Positions 34,804 to 41,628 of a stretch of DNA of 41,628 nucleotides are shown one piece after another. The notes under the pieces are model-generated. The model made no database searches, had not been told where the DNA came from, and worked only from the letters and a program-made list of their open reading frames with translations. The translations under genes were made by a program, and so were the position numbers. The DNA comes from Thioalkalivibrio sp. (GTDB taxonomy: Bacteria; Pseudomonadota; Gammaproteobacteria; SpSt-1174): NCBI GenBank assembly GCA_011046015.1, contig DSBO01000006.1:1-41628 (forward strand). Direction: 5' to 3'. The stretch's first letter is position 1; every line of letters starts with the position of its first letter.

Positions 34804-36261
34804 TTATTTGATGATCTTGATCCGCTGGCCGGGGGTGGGCTCCCCGTCCGGGTACATGCCGTTGAGCAGTCGCAGGATCTCTTCCGCGTGCTGGTTGAGG
34901 TCCGTGTCGCGGGCCAGGCGTGCGAAGGTGTCGCCGGCCTTCGCCGTGATGACATGGATGCGGCGGGACTCGGCCAGCGTCGCCTCGTCGGCGCGCAGGC
35001 TGCGGAAGCCCTCTATGGTAGCAAGGAACAGGGTGTCCTGCTGCGGGCGGACGCCGTCCGCCTTGCTCGCGGCCAGGAACAGGTACACGTTCTTGTCATG
35101 GACGATCACGGCGGTGCGCGTGGCGCGTTGGCCGAAGGGTGTATTGAGCGTCGCCAGTGCGGTGTAGCCGTCCATGCCGGGGATGTTCAGCGCGCGGCCC
35201 TCGCGCAGGCTGTTCGTCTTGAACTTCGACTCCAGCAGCTGGCGCGCCGTCAGGCGTTCGTTCAGTGGTTCCACCGTGAGCTGCAGCATGGCGCTGCCGT
35301 CGCGCGGCAGCGTCAGCAGCCGGTCGGGCTGGTTCTCCACGCGCCAGTCCTGCGGGAAGCGCAGGGTGATGCCGAGGTCCCGGTGGTAGAAATCGCGCCC
35401 GCGCAGCACGCCCTGCTTCTCGCCGGGCCCCCAGACCATGCCGTCGATCATGCCGAGATAGGTGTCGCGCCCCGCCGAGCGGGTGGCCGAACCCTTGAAG
35501 CGGTCAGCAGCGCGCACCACTTCCTGCAGGCGGGCGTCGTTGGCCGGGTGGGTGGCGAACACGCCATGGTAGATGCGCGGCTCACGGCCCTCCTCGGCGG
35601 CGCGCTGCTTCTCGAACTCCTCCTGATCCTTGAGGATGCCGACCACGCCGAGCATCTCCTGCGGGTCGTAGCCCACGCGCGCGAGGTACTCGGCGCCCAG
35701 GCGGTCGGCCTCCAGCTCGTGTTCGCGGCCATAGCCGCGGATGAGCGCCGTGCCGAGCATGTTGCTCAGGTCGCCCGCGGCCTGGCTGCCGGCGCGGGCG
35801 CTGATCACCGCGCCGAGGATGCCGGTGACGGTGGCCGCACTCTGCTGGCGCACCCCGTGGCGGGCGGTGACGTGACCGATCTCGTGGCCGAGTACGCCGG
35901 CCAGCTCGGCCTCGGAGTTCATGTAGGCCATGATGCCGCGCGTGATGTAGACGTAACCGCCGGGCAGGGCGAAGGCGTTGACGTCCTGCGAGTCCAGCAC
36001 GGTGAAGTGGAAGACCAGCTCGCTGCGGTGGCTGTTGCGCGCCAGCTCGTCGCCGATGCGGCTGACATAGGCCTGCAGGCGCGGATCCTCGTAGGTGGGG
36101 TGCTGCTGCAGGAGCTGTTGATGGTATTGGCGCCCGGTCGCGATCTCCTGGTCCTGGGTCATGAGGACGAAGTCCTGCCCGCCCGTGACCGGGTTGGTGG
36201 CGCAACCGGAGAGGGCGGCAAAGGCGAGGAGGAACAGGCTGGCTAGCAGTGTGCGTGACAT
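34804..36261 (-). CDS. BepA-like M48 metalloprotease lipoprotein with C-terminal LysM-like domain
   Basis: The 485-residue protein has a lipoprotein signal (LSGC, lipidated C20) and zinc motif HEIGH (126-130) with third ligand E184 in HELEADRLGAEYL. A central region (about 230-420) and a C-terminal LysM-like domain (about 430-483: AKAGDTFARLA...NGMYPDGEPTPGQRIKI) follow. BepA of E. coli has TPR repeats instead of LysM, so this is a related outer-membrane-quality protease rather than BepA itself. All zinc ligands are present. It is first in a run with maeB and mdh. Confidence 0.9.
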   Translation of the reverse strand: MSRTLLASLFLLAFAALSGCATNPVTGGQDFVLMTQDQEIATGRQYHQQLLQQHPTYEDPRLQAYVSRIGDELARNSHRSELVFHFTVLDSQDVNAFALPGGYVYITRGIMAYMNSEAELAGVLGHEIGHVTARHGVRQQSAATVTGILGAVISARAGSQAAGDLSNMLGTALIRGYGREHELEADRLGAEYLARVGYDPQEMLGVVGILKDQEEFEKQRAAEEGREPRIYHGVFATHPANDARLQEVVRAADRFKGSATRSAGRDTYLGMIDGMVWGPGEKQGVLRGRDFYHRDLGITLRFPQDWRVENQPDRLLTLPRDGSAMLQLTVEPLNERLTARQLLESKFKTNSLREGRALNIPGMDGYTALATLNTPFGQRATRTAVIVHDKNVYLFLAASKADGVRPQQDTLFLATIEGFRSLRADEATLAESRRIHVITAKAGDTFARLARDTDLNQHAEEILRLLNGMYPDGEPTPGQRIKIIK

Positions 36262-36311
36262 GGCATCCCGATTTCCGTCTGGATCATGTCGGTAATTCTA
36301 GCCCGAAGCCT

Positions 36312-37118
36312 TCAGGAATTCGCGTCGGTGAGTACGGTGAGCGCGGCCGGGTGGCGCAGGGTGAGCATGCGGCTGCCGTCGCGGCGCGGGTGCAGCCACC
36401 CGCGTATTTCGATGCGCCGCCCGGTGAGGGCGTCCCAGTCCATGTCGCCGAAGTACGCGAGGTGTTCCTCGCCGATCTTTACGGCCACGCGCCCGTCGAG
36501 GTTGAGCCACAGGGTGTGGCGGCCGCGACCGATGCGTTCGACCGTGCCGCGCAGGATGTGGAAGCCCTCGGCCTTCGGCGGCAGGTCGATGGTCGGCCGC
36601 GCGGCGTAGGCCGGCAGCGACCAGATGCCGCGCCCGGCCCGGCGCGCCTGTGCCTCGGCGGCCGCGTAGCAGTTGGCCAGCGCCGTGTTGGGCGGGACGA
36701 CCAGGTGCGTGGCCAGCCCCTCTCGGAGCAGGGTCTCGGTGAGGTTGGTGCCGTCCGGCAGGGCGGGGTGGGCGAGCAGGCGGCCGTAACGGTCCTGGCG
36801 CTCGCGACCGAGCTGCAGGCGCAGGCGCCCGTCCTGGCTGTTGACCAGCTCGAGCAGGCGTTCGCGGGCGGCGCGGGCGTAGGGCTGGCTGGGGCGGCCG
36901 TCGCGGCCTATCTCGGGCGTGTCGAGGCCGATGAAGCGCAACCGTCGGCCGTCGGTGAGGCGCAGCGTGTCGCCGTCGTAGGCGTAGTCCGCGGTGGCCG
37001 ATTCGTCGATGCGCTCCAGCGTGCAGGCGGCCAGGGCCGGGATGGCGGGGAGCAGCCACCCGGCCACGAAAAAGGCGCCCACGAGGAGCGCCTTTCGCGT
37101 CGACCTGCCTCGCGGCAT
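36312..37118 (-). CDS. Secreted thermonuclease-fold (SNase-like) protein
   Basis: The 268-residue protein has a signal peptide (about 1-31, ending PALA-ACTLE) and an SNase-like domain: YDGDTLRLTDGRRLRFIGLDTPEIG, GRERQDRYGRLLAHP, LLREGLATHLV. The key metal-binding Asp, the Arg (R in GRERQDRYGRLLA) and Glu residues look conserved. A second, OB-like C-terminal section (about 185-268) follows. The signal-peptide codons 8-18 coincide with the rpmE terminator. Its start lies four bases after the rpmE stop. Confidence 0.88.
   Translation of the reverse strand: MPRGRSTRKALLVGAFFVAGWLLPAIPALAACTLERIDESATADYAYDGDTLRLTDGRRLRFIGLDTPEIGRDGRPSQPYARAARERLLELVNSQDGRLRLQLGRERQDRYGRLLAHPALPDGTNLTETLLREGLATHLVVPPNTALANCYAAAEAQARRAGRGIWSLPAYAARPTIDLPPKAEGFHILRGTVERIGRGRHTLWLNLDGRVAVKIGEEHLAYFGDMDWDALTGRRIEIRGWLHPRRDGSRMLTLRHPAALTVLTDANS
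37067..37098 (-). terminator. Intrinsic terminator of rpmE inside the thermonuclease signal-peptide codons
   Basis: The minus-strand hairpin GAAAGGCGCTCCTCGTGGGCGCCTTT-type stem (8 bp plus bulge) is followed by TTTTTCG. It begins about 24 bases after the rpmE stop, the usual position for a terminator, but lies wholly inside the next gene (residues KALLVGAFFV). Confidence 0.75.
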
Positions 37119-37121
37119 GTC

Positions 37122-37328
37122 TTACTTCTGGCCGTAGCGGCGACGGAACTTGTCGACCTGACCCGCGGTGTCCATCAGCTTCTGCTTGCCGGTGTAGAAC
37201 GGGTGGCAAGCCGCGCAGACTTCAACCTGCATCTCGTCCTTGCCCATGGTCGAGCGGGTCTTGAAGCTGTTGCCGCAGCTGCAGACGACGTTGATTTCGG
37301 TGTACTCGGGATGAATCTCCGGTTTCAT
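37122..37328 (-). CDS. rpmE: 50S ribosomal protein L31, zinc-binding type
   Basis: The 68-residue L31 has C16-x-C18 and C38-x2-C41, so it is the Zn-containing (C+) form. The sequence MKPEIHPEYTEINVVCSCGN is diagnostic. An upstream in-frame extension exists but crosses the DnaA-box element and is not coding. Zn-dependent C+ L31 is often exchanged for a C- paralogue under zinc limitation; no paralogue is in this window. Confidence 0.96.
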   Translation of the reverse strand: MKPEIHPEYTEINVVCSCGNSFKTRSTMGKDEMQVEVCAACHPFYTGKQKLMDTAGQVDKFRRRYGQK

Positions 37329-37431
37329 GGAACCGTCCTCGAAATATTCGGTGTAAATGCGCGGATCGAAAAGGATGGGCATGATACTGAAAGCGGGTCC
37401 TGTCGGCAAGCGGTAAATGTCGATTTTGCTG

Positions 37432-37675
37432 TAACTGCCTGTATGGTTTTGGGTTTCCGAGTTTTCCACAAAACCTGTGGATAACTTTGTGGACGAGGCG
37501 GGAGATTCGGGGCCGGCTTCGCGATATAGTTGCATTCCTGTTACATTGGTTACTTTTTAACCAGACAGTCAAGTTATTGATTTTAGGGAATAAAAGTTTT
37601 TTTACACAGGTCTGGCGTGCAAATTGCACTATTTGGTGCGCGCCAGCCGGGGCGCGCACGGATTATGTGCATAAA
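37432..37675 (+). repeat. DnaA-box intergenic element, copy 2
   Basis: DnaA-type boxes are TTTTCCACA (37462-37470), a perfect minus-strand TTATCCACA (37476-37484) and a divergent third (37488-37496). A long AT-rich block (37541-37608) follows in the same relative place as in copy 1. The anchors shared with 5024-5267 have identical spacing. It lies 103 bases upstream of rpmE and ends 71 bases before rimO, so it fills most of their divergent gap. Confidence 0.75.
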
Positions 37676-37746
37676 AAGTTCGCGCCGGGCCTTGAGAGGC
37701 ACTGCCGGATATGGTATCGAGGCGCTCCATTTTCAGGTAAATCCCC

Positions 37747-39072
37747 ATGACAGACACGCAACGCAAGGTCGGTTTCATCTCCCTGGGCTGCCCCAAGGCC
37801 CTGGTGGACTCCGAGCGCATCCTCACCCAGCTGCGCGCCGAGGGCTACGAGATCGCCCCGGATTACGACGGCGCCGATCTGGTGGTGGTCAATACCTGCG
37901 GCTTCATCGACGCCGCGGTGCAGGAGTCGCTGGACGCCATCGGCGAGGCCCTGGACGAGAACGGCAAGGTGATCGTCACCGGCTGCCTCGGGGCGGACGC
38001 CGGCAAGGTGCGCGCGGCGCACCCGAACGTGCTGGCCGTGACCGGGCCGCATGCCTATGAAGAGGTGATGGCGGCGGTGCACGACAACCTGCCGGCCCCG
38101 CACGACCCCTACACCGACCTGGTGCCGCCCGCCGGCATCAAGCTCACGCCACGCCACTACGCCTACCTGAAGATCTCCGAGGGCTGCAACCACCGCTGCA
38201 GCTTCTGCATCATCCCCAGCATGCGCGGCGACCTGGTCAGCCGCCCCGTCGGCGAGGTGATGCAGGAGGCCGAGAACCTGGTGGCCGCCGGGGTGAAGGA
38301 GCTGCTGGTGATCTCGCAGGACACCAGCGCCTACGGCGTGGACGTGAAGTACCGCACCGGCTTCTGGCAGGGGCGACCGCTCAAGACCCACATGCAGCAG
38401 CTGGCCGAGGCCCTGGGTTCGCTGGGCGTGTGGGTGCGCATGCACTACGTCTATCCCTACCCGCACGTGGACAAGCTCATCCCGCTGATGGCCGACGGCC
38501 TGGTGCTGCCCTACCTCGACGTGCCCCTGCAGCACGGTAGCCCGAGGATCCTCAAGGCCATGAAGCGCCCGGCCGCGGCGGAGAAGGCGCTGGAGCGCAT
38601 CGGCCGCTGGCGCGAGATCTGCCCGGACATCACCCTGCGCTCCACCTTCATCGTCGGCTTCCCGGGCGAGACCGAGGAGGACTTCGAGACCCTGCTCGAG
38701 TTCCTGGAGGAGGCCCGGCTCGACCGCGTCGGCGCCTTCGCCTACTCGCCGGTGGAGGGGGCGGCGGCCAATGCGCTCCCGGGGGCGGTGCCGGAGGAGG
38801 AAAAGCAGGAGCGCCTGGAGCGCTTCATGGAGCTGCAGGCCGCCATCAGCCAGGACCGCCTGGCCGAGCAGGTCGGCCGCCGCATCACCGTGCTGGTGGA
38901 CGAGCAGGACGCGCATGGCAGCATCGCCCGCGGGCCCGGTGACGCGCCGGAGATCGACGGCGTGGTCTACATCGAGGGCGCGTTCCTGGCGCCTGGCGAG
39001 TTCGTTGAGGTCGAGATCACCGGCAGCGGTGAGCACGACCTGTGGGCGCGGCCGCTGGAGGCCGCCCGGTGA
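37747..39072 (+). CDS. rimO: Ribosomal protein S12 methylthiotransferase
   Basis: The 441-residue radical-SAM enzyme adds a methylthio group to Asp88 of S12. Visible are the N-terminal cluster cysteines C15, C51 and C80, the radical-SAM CNHRCSFC (C147, C151, C154), IIPSMRGDLVSRP, and the C-terminal TRAM domain (about 375-441). The length matches RimO. It starts ATG 71 bases after the DnaA-box element and ends overlapped by the next gene (GTGA). Confidence 0.95.
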   Translation: MTDTQRKVGFISLGCPKALVDSERILTQLRAEGYEIAPDYDGADLVVVNTCGFIDAAVQESLDAIGEALDENGKVIVTGCLGADAGKVRAAHPNVLAVTGPHAYEEVMAAVHDNLPAPHDPYTDLVPPAGIKLTPRHYAYLKISEGCNHRCSFCIIPSMRGDLVSRPVGEVMQEAENLVAAGVKELLVISQDTSAYGVDVKYRTGFWQGRPLKTHMQQLAEALGSLGVWVRMHYVYPYPHVDKLIPLMADGLVLPYLDVPLQHGSPRILKAMKRPAAAEKALERIGRWREICPDITLRSTFIVGFPGETEEDFETLLEFLEEARLDRVGAFAYSPVEGAAANALPGAVPEEEKQERLERFMELQAAISQDRLAEQVGRRITVLVDEQDAHGSIARGPGDAPEIDGVVYIEGAFLAPGEFVEVEITGSGEHDLWARPLEAAR

Positions 39073-39368
39073 AGCGCGCCTTTATCGTCATCCTCCTGCT
39101 GCTGGCGGTGGTCCTCGCCACCCCGTTCTTCGCCCTGGGGCCCGCCGGCGGACCGCTGCTCGAGCCCTGGCACCTGACGCATCCAAAGGCGGCGCTCGAT
39201 CGCATCCGCGCCCGCCTGGGGGCCCACGAGACCATGATCTACAAGTGGCGCGACCCGGCCGGCGAGTGGGTGTACGGGGCAAGCCCGCCGCCCGGTGTCG
39301 AGGCCGAACCCATAGCGGTACACTCGGAGACCAACGTAGTACCTGCCACGCCGGCGCGCGCCGACTGA
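39069..39368 (+). CDS. DUF4124-domain small membrane/secreted protein
   Basis: The 99-residue protein has an N-terminal hydrophobic segment (IVILLLLAVVLATPFFAL). A DUF4124-like ending follows: MIYKWRDPAGEWVYGASPPPG. The GTG start overlaps the rimO stop codon (GTGA), implying coupling, and the N-terminus VKRAFIV fits a signal anchor. Its function is unknown. Confidence 0.8.
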   Translation: MKRAFIVILLLLAVVLATPFFALGPAGGPLLEPWHLTHPKAALDRIRARLGAHETMIYKWRDPAGEWVYGASPPPGVEAEPIAVHSETNVVPATPARAD

Positions 39369-39453
39369 TGCCGCGATCCCTCGGCCCGCATATCTCGCCG
39401 GGCGGATACCGGTTGGTGCGTAACCGGCGGAGACATAAGGAAAGTACCTCGAA

Positions 39454-40098
39454 ATGGCGGTAAACCTCAGCATGACAGACCGTTCCCGCCGCTGTCCTGT
39501 CGCGGTGAGACATGCGGCTGGAACAACCTCCCCTGTCGCCAGGGCGCATCCCGGCGCCCTGTTCCTGCTGGTCGGCGGCCTGTGGCTGCTGGCCGTCCTG
39601 CTGCATTCCGGGCCGGCGCACGCGCAGGGGCCGGAGGCGCAGTCGCGCTTTACGGGGTCGGTGAGCGCGCTGCGCGAGCGCTGGCTGCCCGAGCTGACGG
39701 CGCAGCTCGCCGCGCTCAGGGCGGAATCGGGGGCGGGCATCGAGGCCGCGGGTGCGGCCGGGACCGTGGCCGACATGGAAGCCGGGCTCGAGACCATGGA
39801 TGCCGCCCTGCTGGAAACCGCGCAGGCCCTGGCTGCCCAGCGGCTGGTGCTGGCCGACGTAACCGGCCCGGCCGAGCGCTTCACCCGGGCGGCGGTGGCC
39901 TTCGGCGGCGCCACCGAGGTGCTGGTCGGCAAGGACCCGCGCCTCGAGCCCCTGCGGCTGGAGGATGCCGCCGCCCGTCGACGCCTGCTTGCCCTGGCCG
40001 AGGCCTACCGCGGCTTTTCCGCCGAGGTGTCGCGCCTGCTGGACGCCCTGCCCGATGCCATCGAGGCGCGTCACCGCCAGCTCAACCCCAACCCCTGA
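39454..40098 (+). CDS. Hypothetical secreted/membrane-anchored helical protein
   Basis: The 214-residue protein has a hydrophobic segment at about 35-57 (LFLLVGGLWLLAVLL) ending near PAHAQ. A highly helical alanine- and leucine-rich region follows that could form a coiled coil, with repeated LE/AE pairs. No family is recognised. AAGGAAAG lies 13 bases before the ATG, a poor spacing. A start at 39472 is possible but has no ribosome binding site. Confidence 0.65.
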   Translation: MAVNLSMTDRSRRCPVAVRHAAGTTSPVARAHPGALFLLVGGLWLLAVLLHSGPAHAQGPEAQSRFTGSVSALRERWLPELTAQLAALRAESGAGIEAAGAAGTVADMEAGLETMDAALLETAQALAAQRLVLADVTGPAERFTRAAVAFGGATEVLVGKDPRLEPLRLEDAAARRRLLALAEAYRGFSAEVSRLLDALPDAIEARHRQLNPNP

Positions 40099-40114
40099 CC
40101 CCGGCGGGTCCGCT

Positions 40115-40366
40115 TCACTCGCGCCGCCAGATCAGTTCGCCATTCTTGTAGACCTCCCGTACCCGGTGGTAGGGGATGGCGTGCCGTTCGCCGTCCTCGT
40201 CGTACACCTCGAAGCGGAAATGGTCTTCCGGGTCATGGGCGACGTCGCGCAGGTTCACGTGCACCACCCGGTCGTTCACGTGATCGAGGTAACCGATGAC
40301 GAACTCGCCGCGGGCGAATTCCTCGTCCCAGCGGATGCGGTTGAGCAGTTCGTGGATGGGTTGCAT
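40115..40366 (-). CDS. MJ1316 (DUF504/UPF0248) RNA-end-recognition domain protein
   Basis: The 83-residue protein is a single compact domain: MQPIHELLNRIRWDEEFARGEF, then FRFEVYDEDGERHAIPYHRVREVYKNG. This fits the PF04457 family, which comparative genomics has linked to recognition of cyclic phosphate RNA ends and to RNA-repair operons. It is divergent from rtcA across 109 bases, so a joint RNA-repair function is likely, which is an inference from linkage. A longer upstream frame is not supported. Confidence 0.82.
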   Translation of the reverse strand: MQPIHELLNRIRWDEEFARGEFVIGYLDHVNDRVVHVNLRDVAHDPEDHFRFEVYDEDGERHAIPYHRVREVYKNGELIWRRE

Positions 40367-40475
40367 GCGGCTCCCTGTGCGTGATGTAGACTGACGTCGA
40401 GTCCCTGCCGGATGAGCGCAGCATAGGCCGGCGGGGGCCGCGGGCAAAGACCGGCCGGTCGGGAGGTCGCAGGGG

Positions 40476-41568
40476 ATGTTGAGTATCGACGGGAGCATGG
40501 GCGAAGGTGGGGGCCAGGTGCTGCGCTCGTCGCTGGCCCTGTCACTGTGCCTGGGCCGACCGTTTCGCATGACCCGCATCCGCGCGGCACGTTCGCGCCC
40601 GGGGCTGCAGCGCCAGCACCTGGCGGCAGTGCGGGCGGCGGCCGCGATCGGCCATGCCCGGGTCGCTGGCGACGAACTGCATTCCCAGACCCTCGAATTC
40701 GCGCCCGCTGGCGTCGCCCCCGGCGACTACCGCTTCGACATCGGCTCGGCCGGCAGCACCGCGCTGGTGCTGCAGACGGTGCTGCCGCCGCTACTCACCG
40801 CCGATGGCCCCTCGCGCCTCGTCATCCAGGGCGGCACCCACAATCCCATGGCGCCAACCTTCGAGTTCATCCGCGACGCCTTTCTGCCGTTGCTCGTCCG
40901 GATGGGGCCACGGCTGGCTATCGCTCTTCATCGACCGGGGTTCTATCCGGTGGGCGGTGGCGAGCTGGTGGTCTCGGTCGATCCCGTTCCCGTCCTCGCG
41001 CCCCTGTCCCTGCACGCGCGCGGCGAACTGCCCTGAAGCGCATGGCCATGGCCCACGACGCGGCCTGTCCCTGCACGCGCGCGGCGAACTGCGCCGGCTC
41101 GGCGCGGGGATCTGGCTCTCGCAACTGCCCATGCACGTCTTCGAGCGCGAGGCCGGCGTCATCGCGCGGGGGCTCGCCATCCCGCCCGAGGCCATCGAGC
41201 TGCATGCCATCCCGGCGGCCGGGCCCGGCAACGCCGCCTGGGTAACGGTGGAATCGGCGGGAATTACCGAGGTGTTCAGCGCCATCGGCCGCAAGGGCCT
41301 GCCCGCCGAGCGCGTGGCAGGACGCCTGGTGGAGGAGGTGTGCCGCTACCTGGACGCCGATGCGCCGGTGGGACCGCATCTTGCCGACCAGTTGCTGTTG
41401 CCGCTGGCCCTGGCCGGTGGCGGCGAGTTCCTGGCCACGGCGCTGACGCGACACGCCCGCACCAACGCCGCGGTCATCGCGTGCTTTGGCCTGGCCCATA
41501 CCCGCTGGGTGGAATCGGCGGCGGGGGTGCACTTCCGGGTGGAGTCGGCCGGGGAGGCCGGCGATTAG
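40476..41568 (+). pseudogene. rtcA: RNA 3'-terminal phosphate cyclase, frameshifted by a 61-bp duplication
   Basis: The first part (186 residues to the TGA at 41034-41036) starts MLSIDGSMGEGGGQVLRSS, the RtcA signature. The second part, in another frame, continues as RRLGAGIWLSQLP and carries TRHARTN with the candidate nucleophilic histidine (the E. coli counterpart is His309). A 61-bp insertion (29-bp direct repeats at 41003-41031 and 41064-41092 around 32 filler bases) shifts the frame. Removing 61 bases restores 343 residues with the histidine at 306, the normal family length. As it stands the N-terminal piece lacks the active-site histidine, so the gene is probably off. RtcA cyclises RNA 3'-phosphates using ATP. 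Confidence 0.9.
41003..41092. repeat. 29-bp direct repeats bounding the rtcA insertion
   Basis: The two copies, 41003-41031 and 41064-41092, are identical, separated by 32 unrelated bases. Recombination or slippage between them removes exactly 61 bases. Confidence 0.92.
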
Positions 41569-41628
41569 TGTCCTGTCACGCGCCTGATGGCGTCTTCACG
41601 GGCCACGAGCGGCGGGCAAGGGTCGTTC

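Noticed and set aside
41565..41628. Possible 3' end of a minus-strand gene
   Set aside because: A short open frame ending at TAA (peptide NDPCPPLVAREDAIRRVTGH) runs to the window edge. It is too short to support, so it is not annotated.

Overview
The window looks like the chromosome of a high-GC gammaproteobacterium. Gene content and protein style point toward the Chromatiales/Ectothiorhodospiraceae neighbourhood, but this is an inference from family resemblance and no search was run. Nearly all genes are core housekeeping genes. There are no rRNA or tRNA genes, CRISPR arrays, phage genes or transposases that I can recognise. Much of the unusual signal lies between genes, in repeats and regulatory structures.

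Layout: 1-5 kb (minus strand) holds priA, argS, a SPOR-domain protein and the start of an SCP2-like gene. An intergenic element with a DnaA-box cluster (5024-5267) separates priA from a cyclic-nucleotide-binding/GGDEF diguanylate cyclase. From 6.6 to 9.4 kb lies a three-gene proton-translocating transhydrogenase operon (pntAa-pntAb-pntB). From 9.8 to 12.3 kb run an HNH endonuclease, hemH and a CinA-like molybdopterin-binding-domain protein. A five-unit array of 94-bp palindromic repeats follows. Then come a PepSY/response-regulator/histidine-kinase operon, a DUF4870-type membrane protein, fbp, an LHPP-like HAD phosphatase, the PA2778/PA2779 lipoprotein pair, a DUF1992 protein and an alpha/beta hydrolase that runs into a second 94-bp repeat array.

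From 21.5 to 25.5 kb lies a 1351-residue membrane protein of unknown function that appears to be an internal duplication. It is followed by fructosamine kinase and a divergent truncated haemoglobin, a RimB-like/RimK/M14 amino-acid-ligase operon, a CorA/ZntB transporter, an RluE-type pseudouridine synthase, a 5'-3' exonuclease, and an M48 protease/malic enzyme/malate dehydrogenase group. A thermonuclease-fold protein and rpmE come next. A second copy of the DnaA-box element (37432-37675) lies between rpmE and rimO. The right end holds a DUF4124 protein, a hypothetical protein, an MJ1316-type RNA-end-recognition protein and an rtcA gene broken by a 61-bp duplication.

The observations most worth following are these: (1) two colinear 244-bp elements with DnaA-box triplets in front of priA and rpmE, with identical internal spacing; (2) rtcA frameshifted by a 61-bp insertion flanked by 29-bp direct repeats, so that one deletion event would restore a 343-residue enzyme; (3) two intrinsic terminators that overlap the signal-peptide codons of the downstream gene; (4) the two-lobed 1351-residue protein with an internal second signal peptide; (5) two alternating 94-bp repeat arrays, one of which supplies a gene's stop codon; and (6) a 38-bp tandem duplication that rewrote the C-terminus of the sensor kinase.
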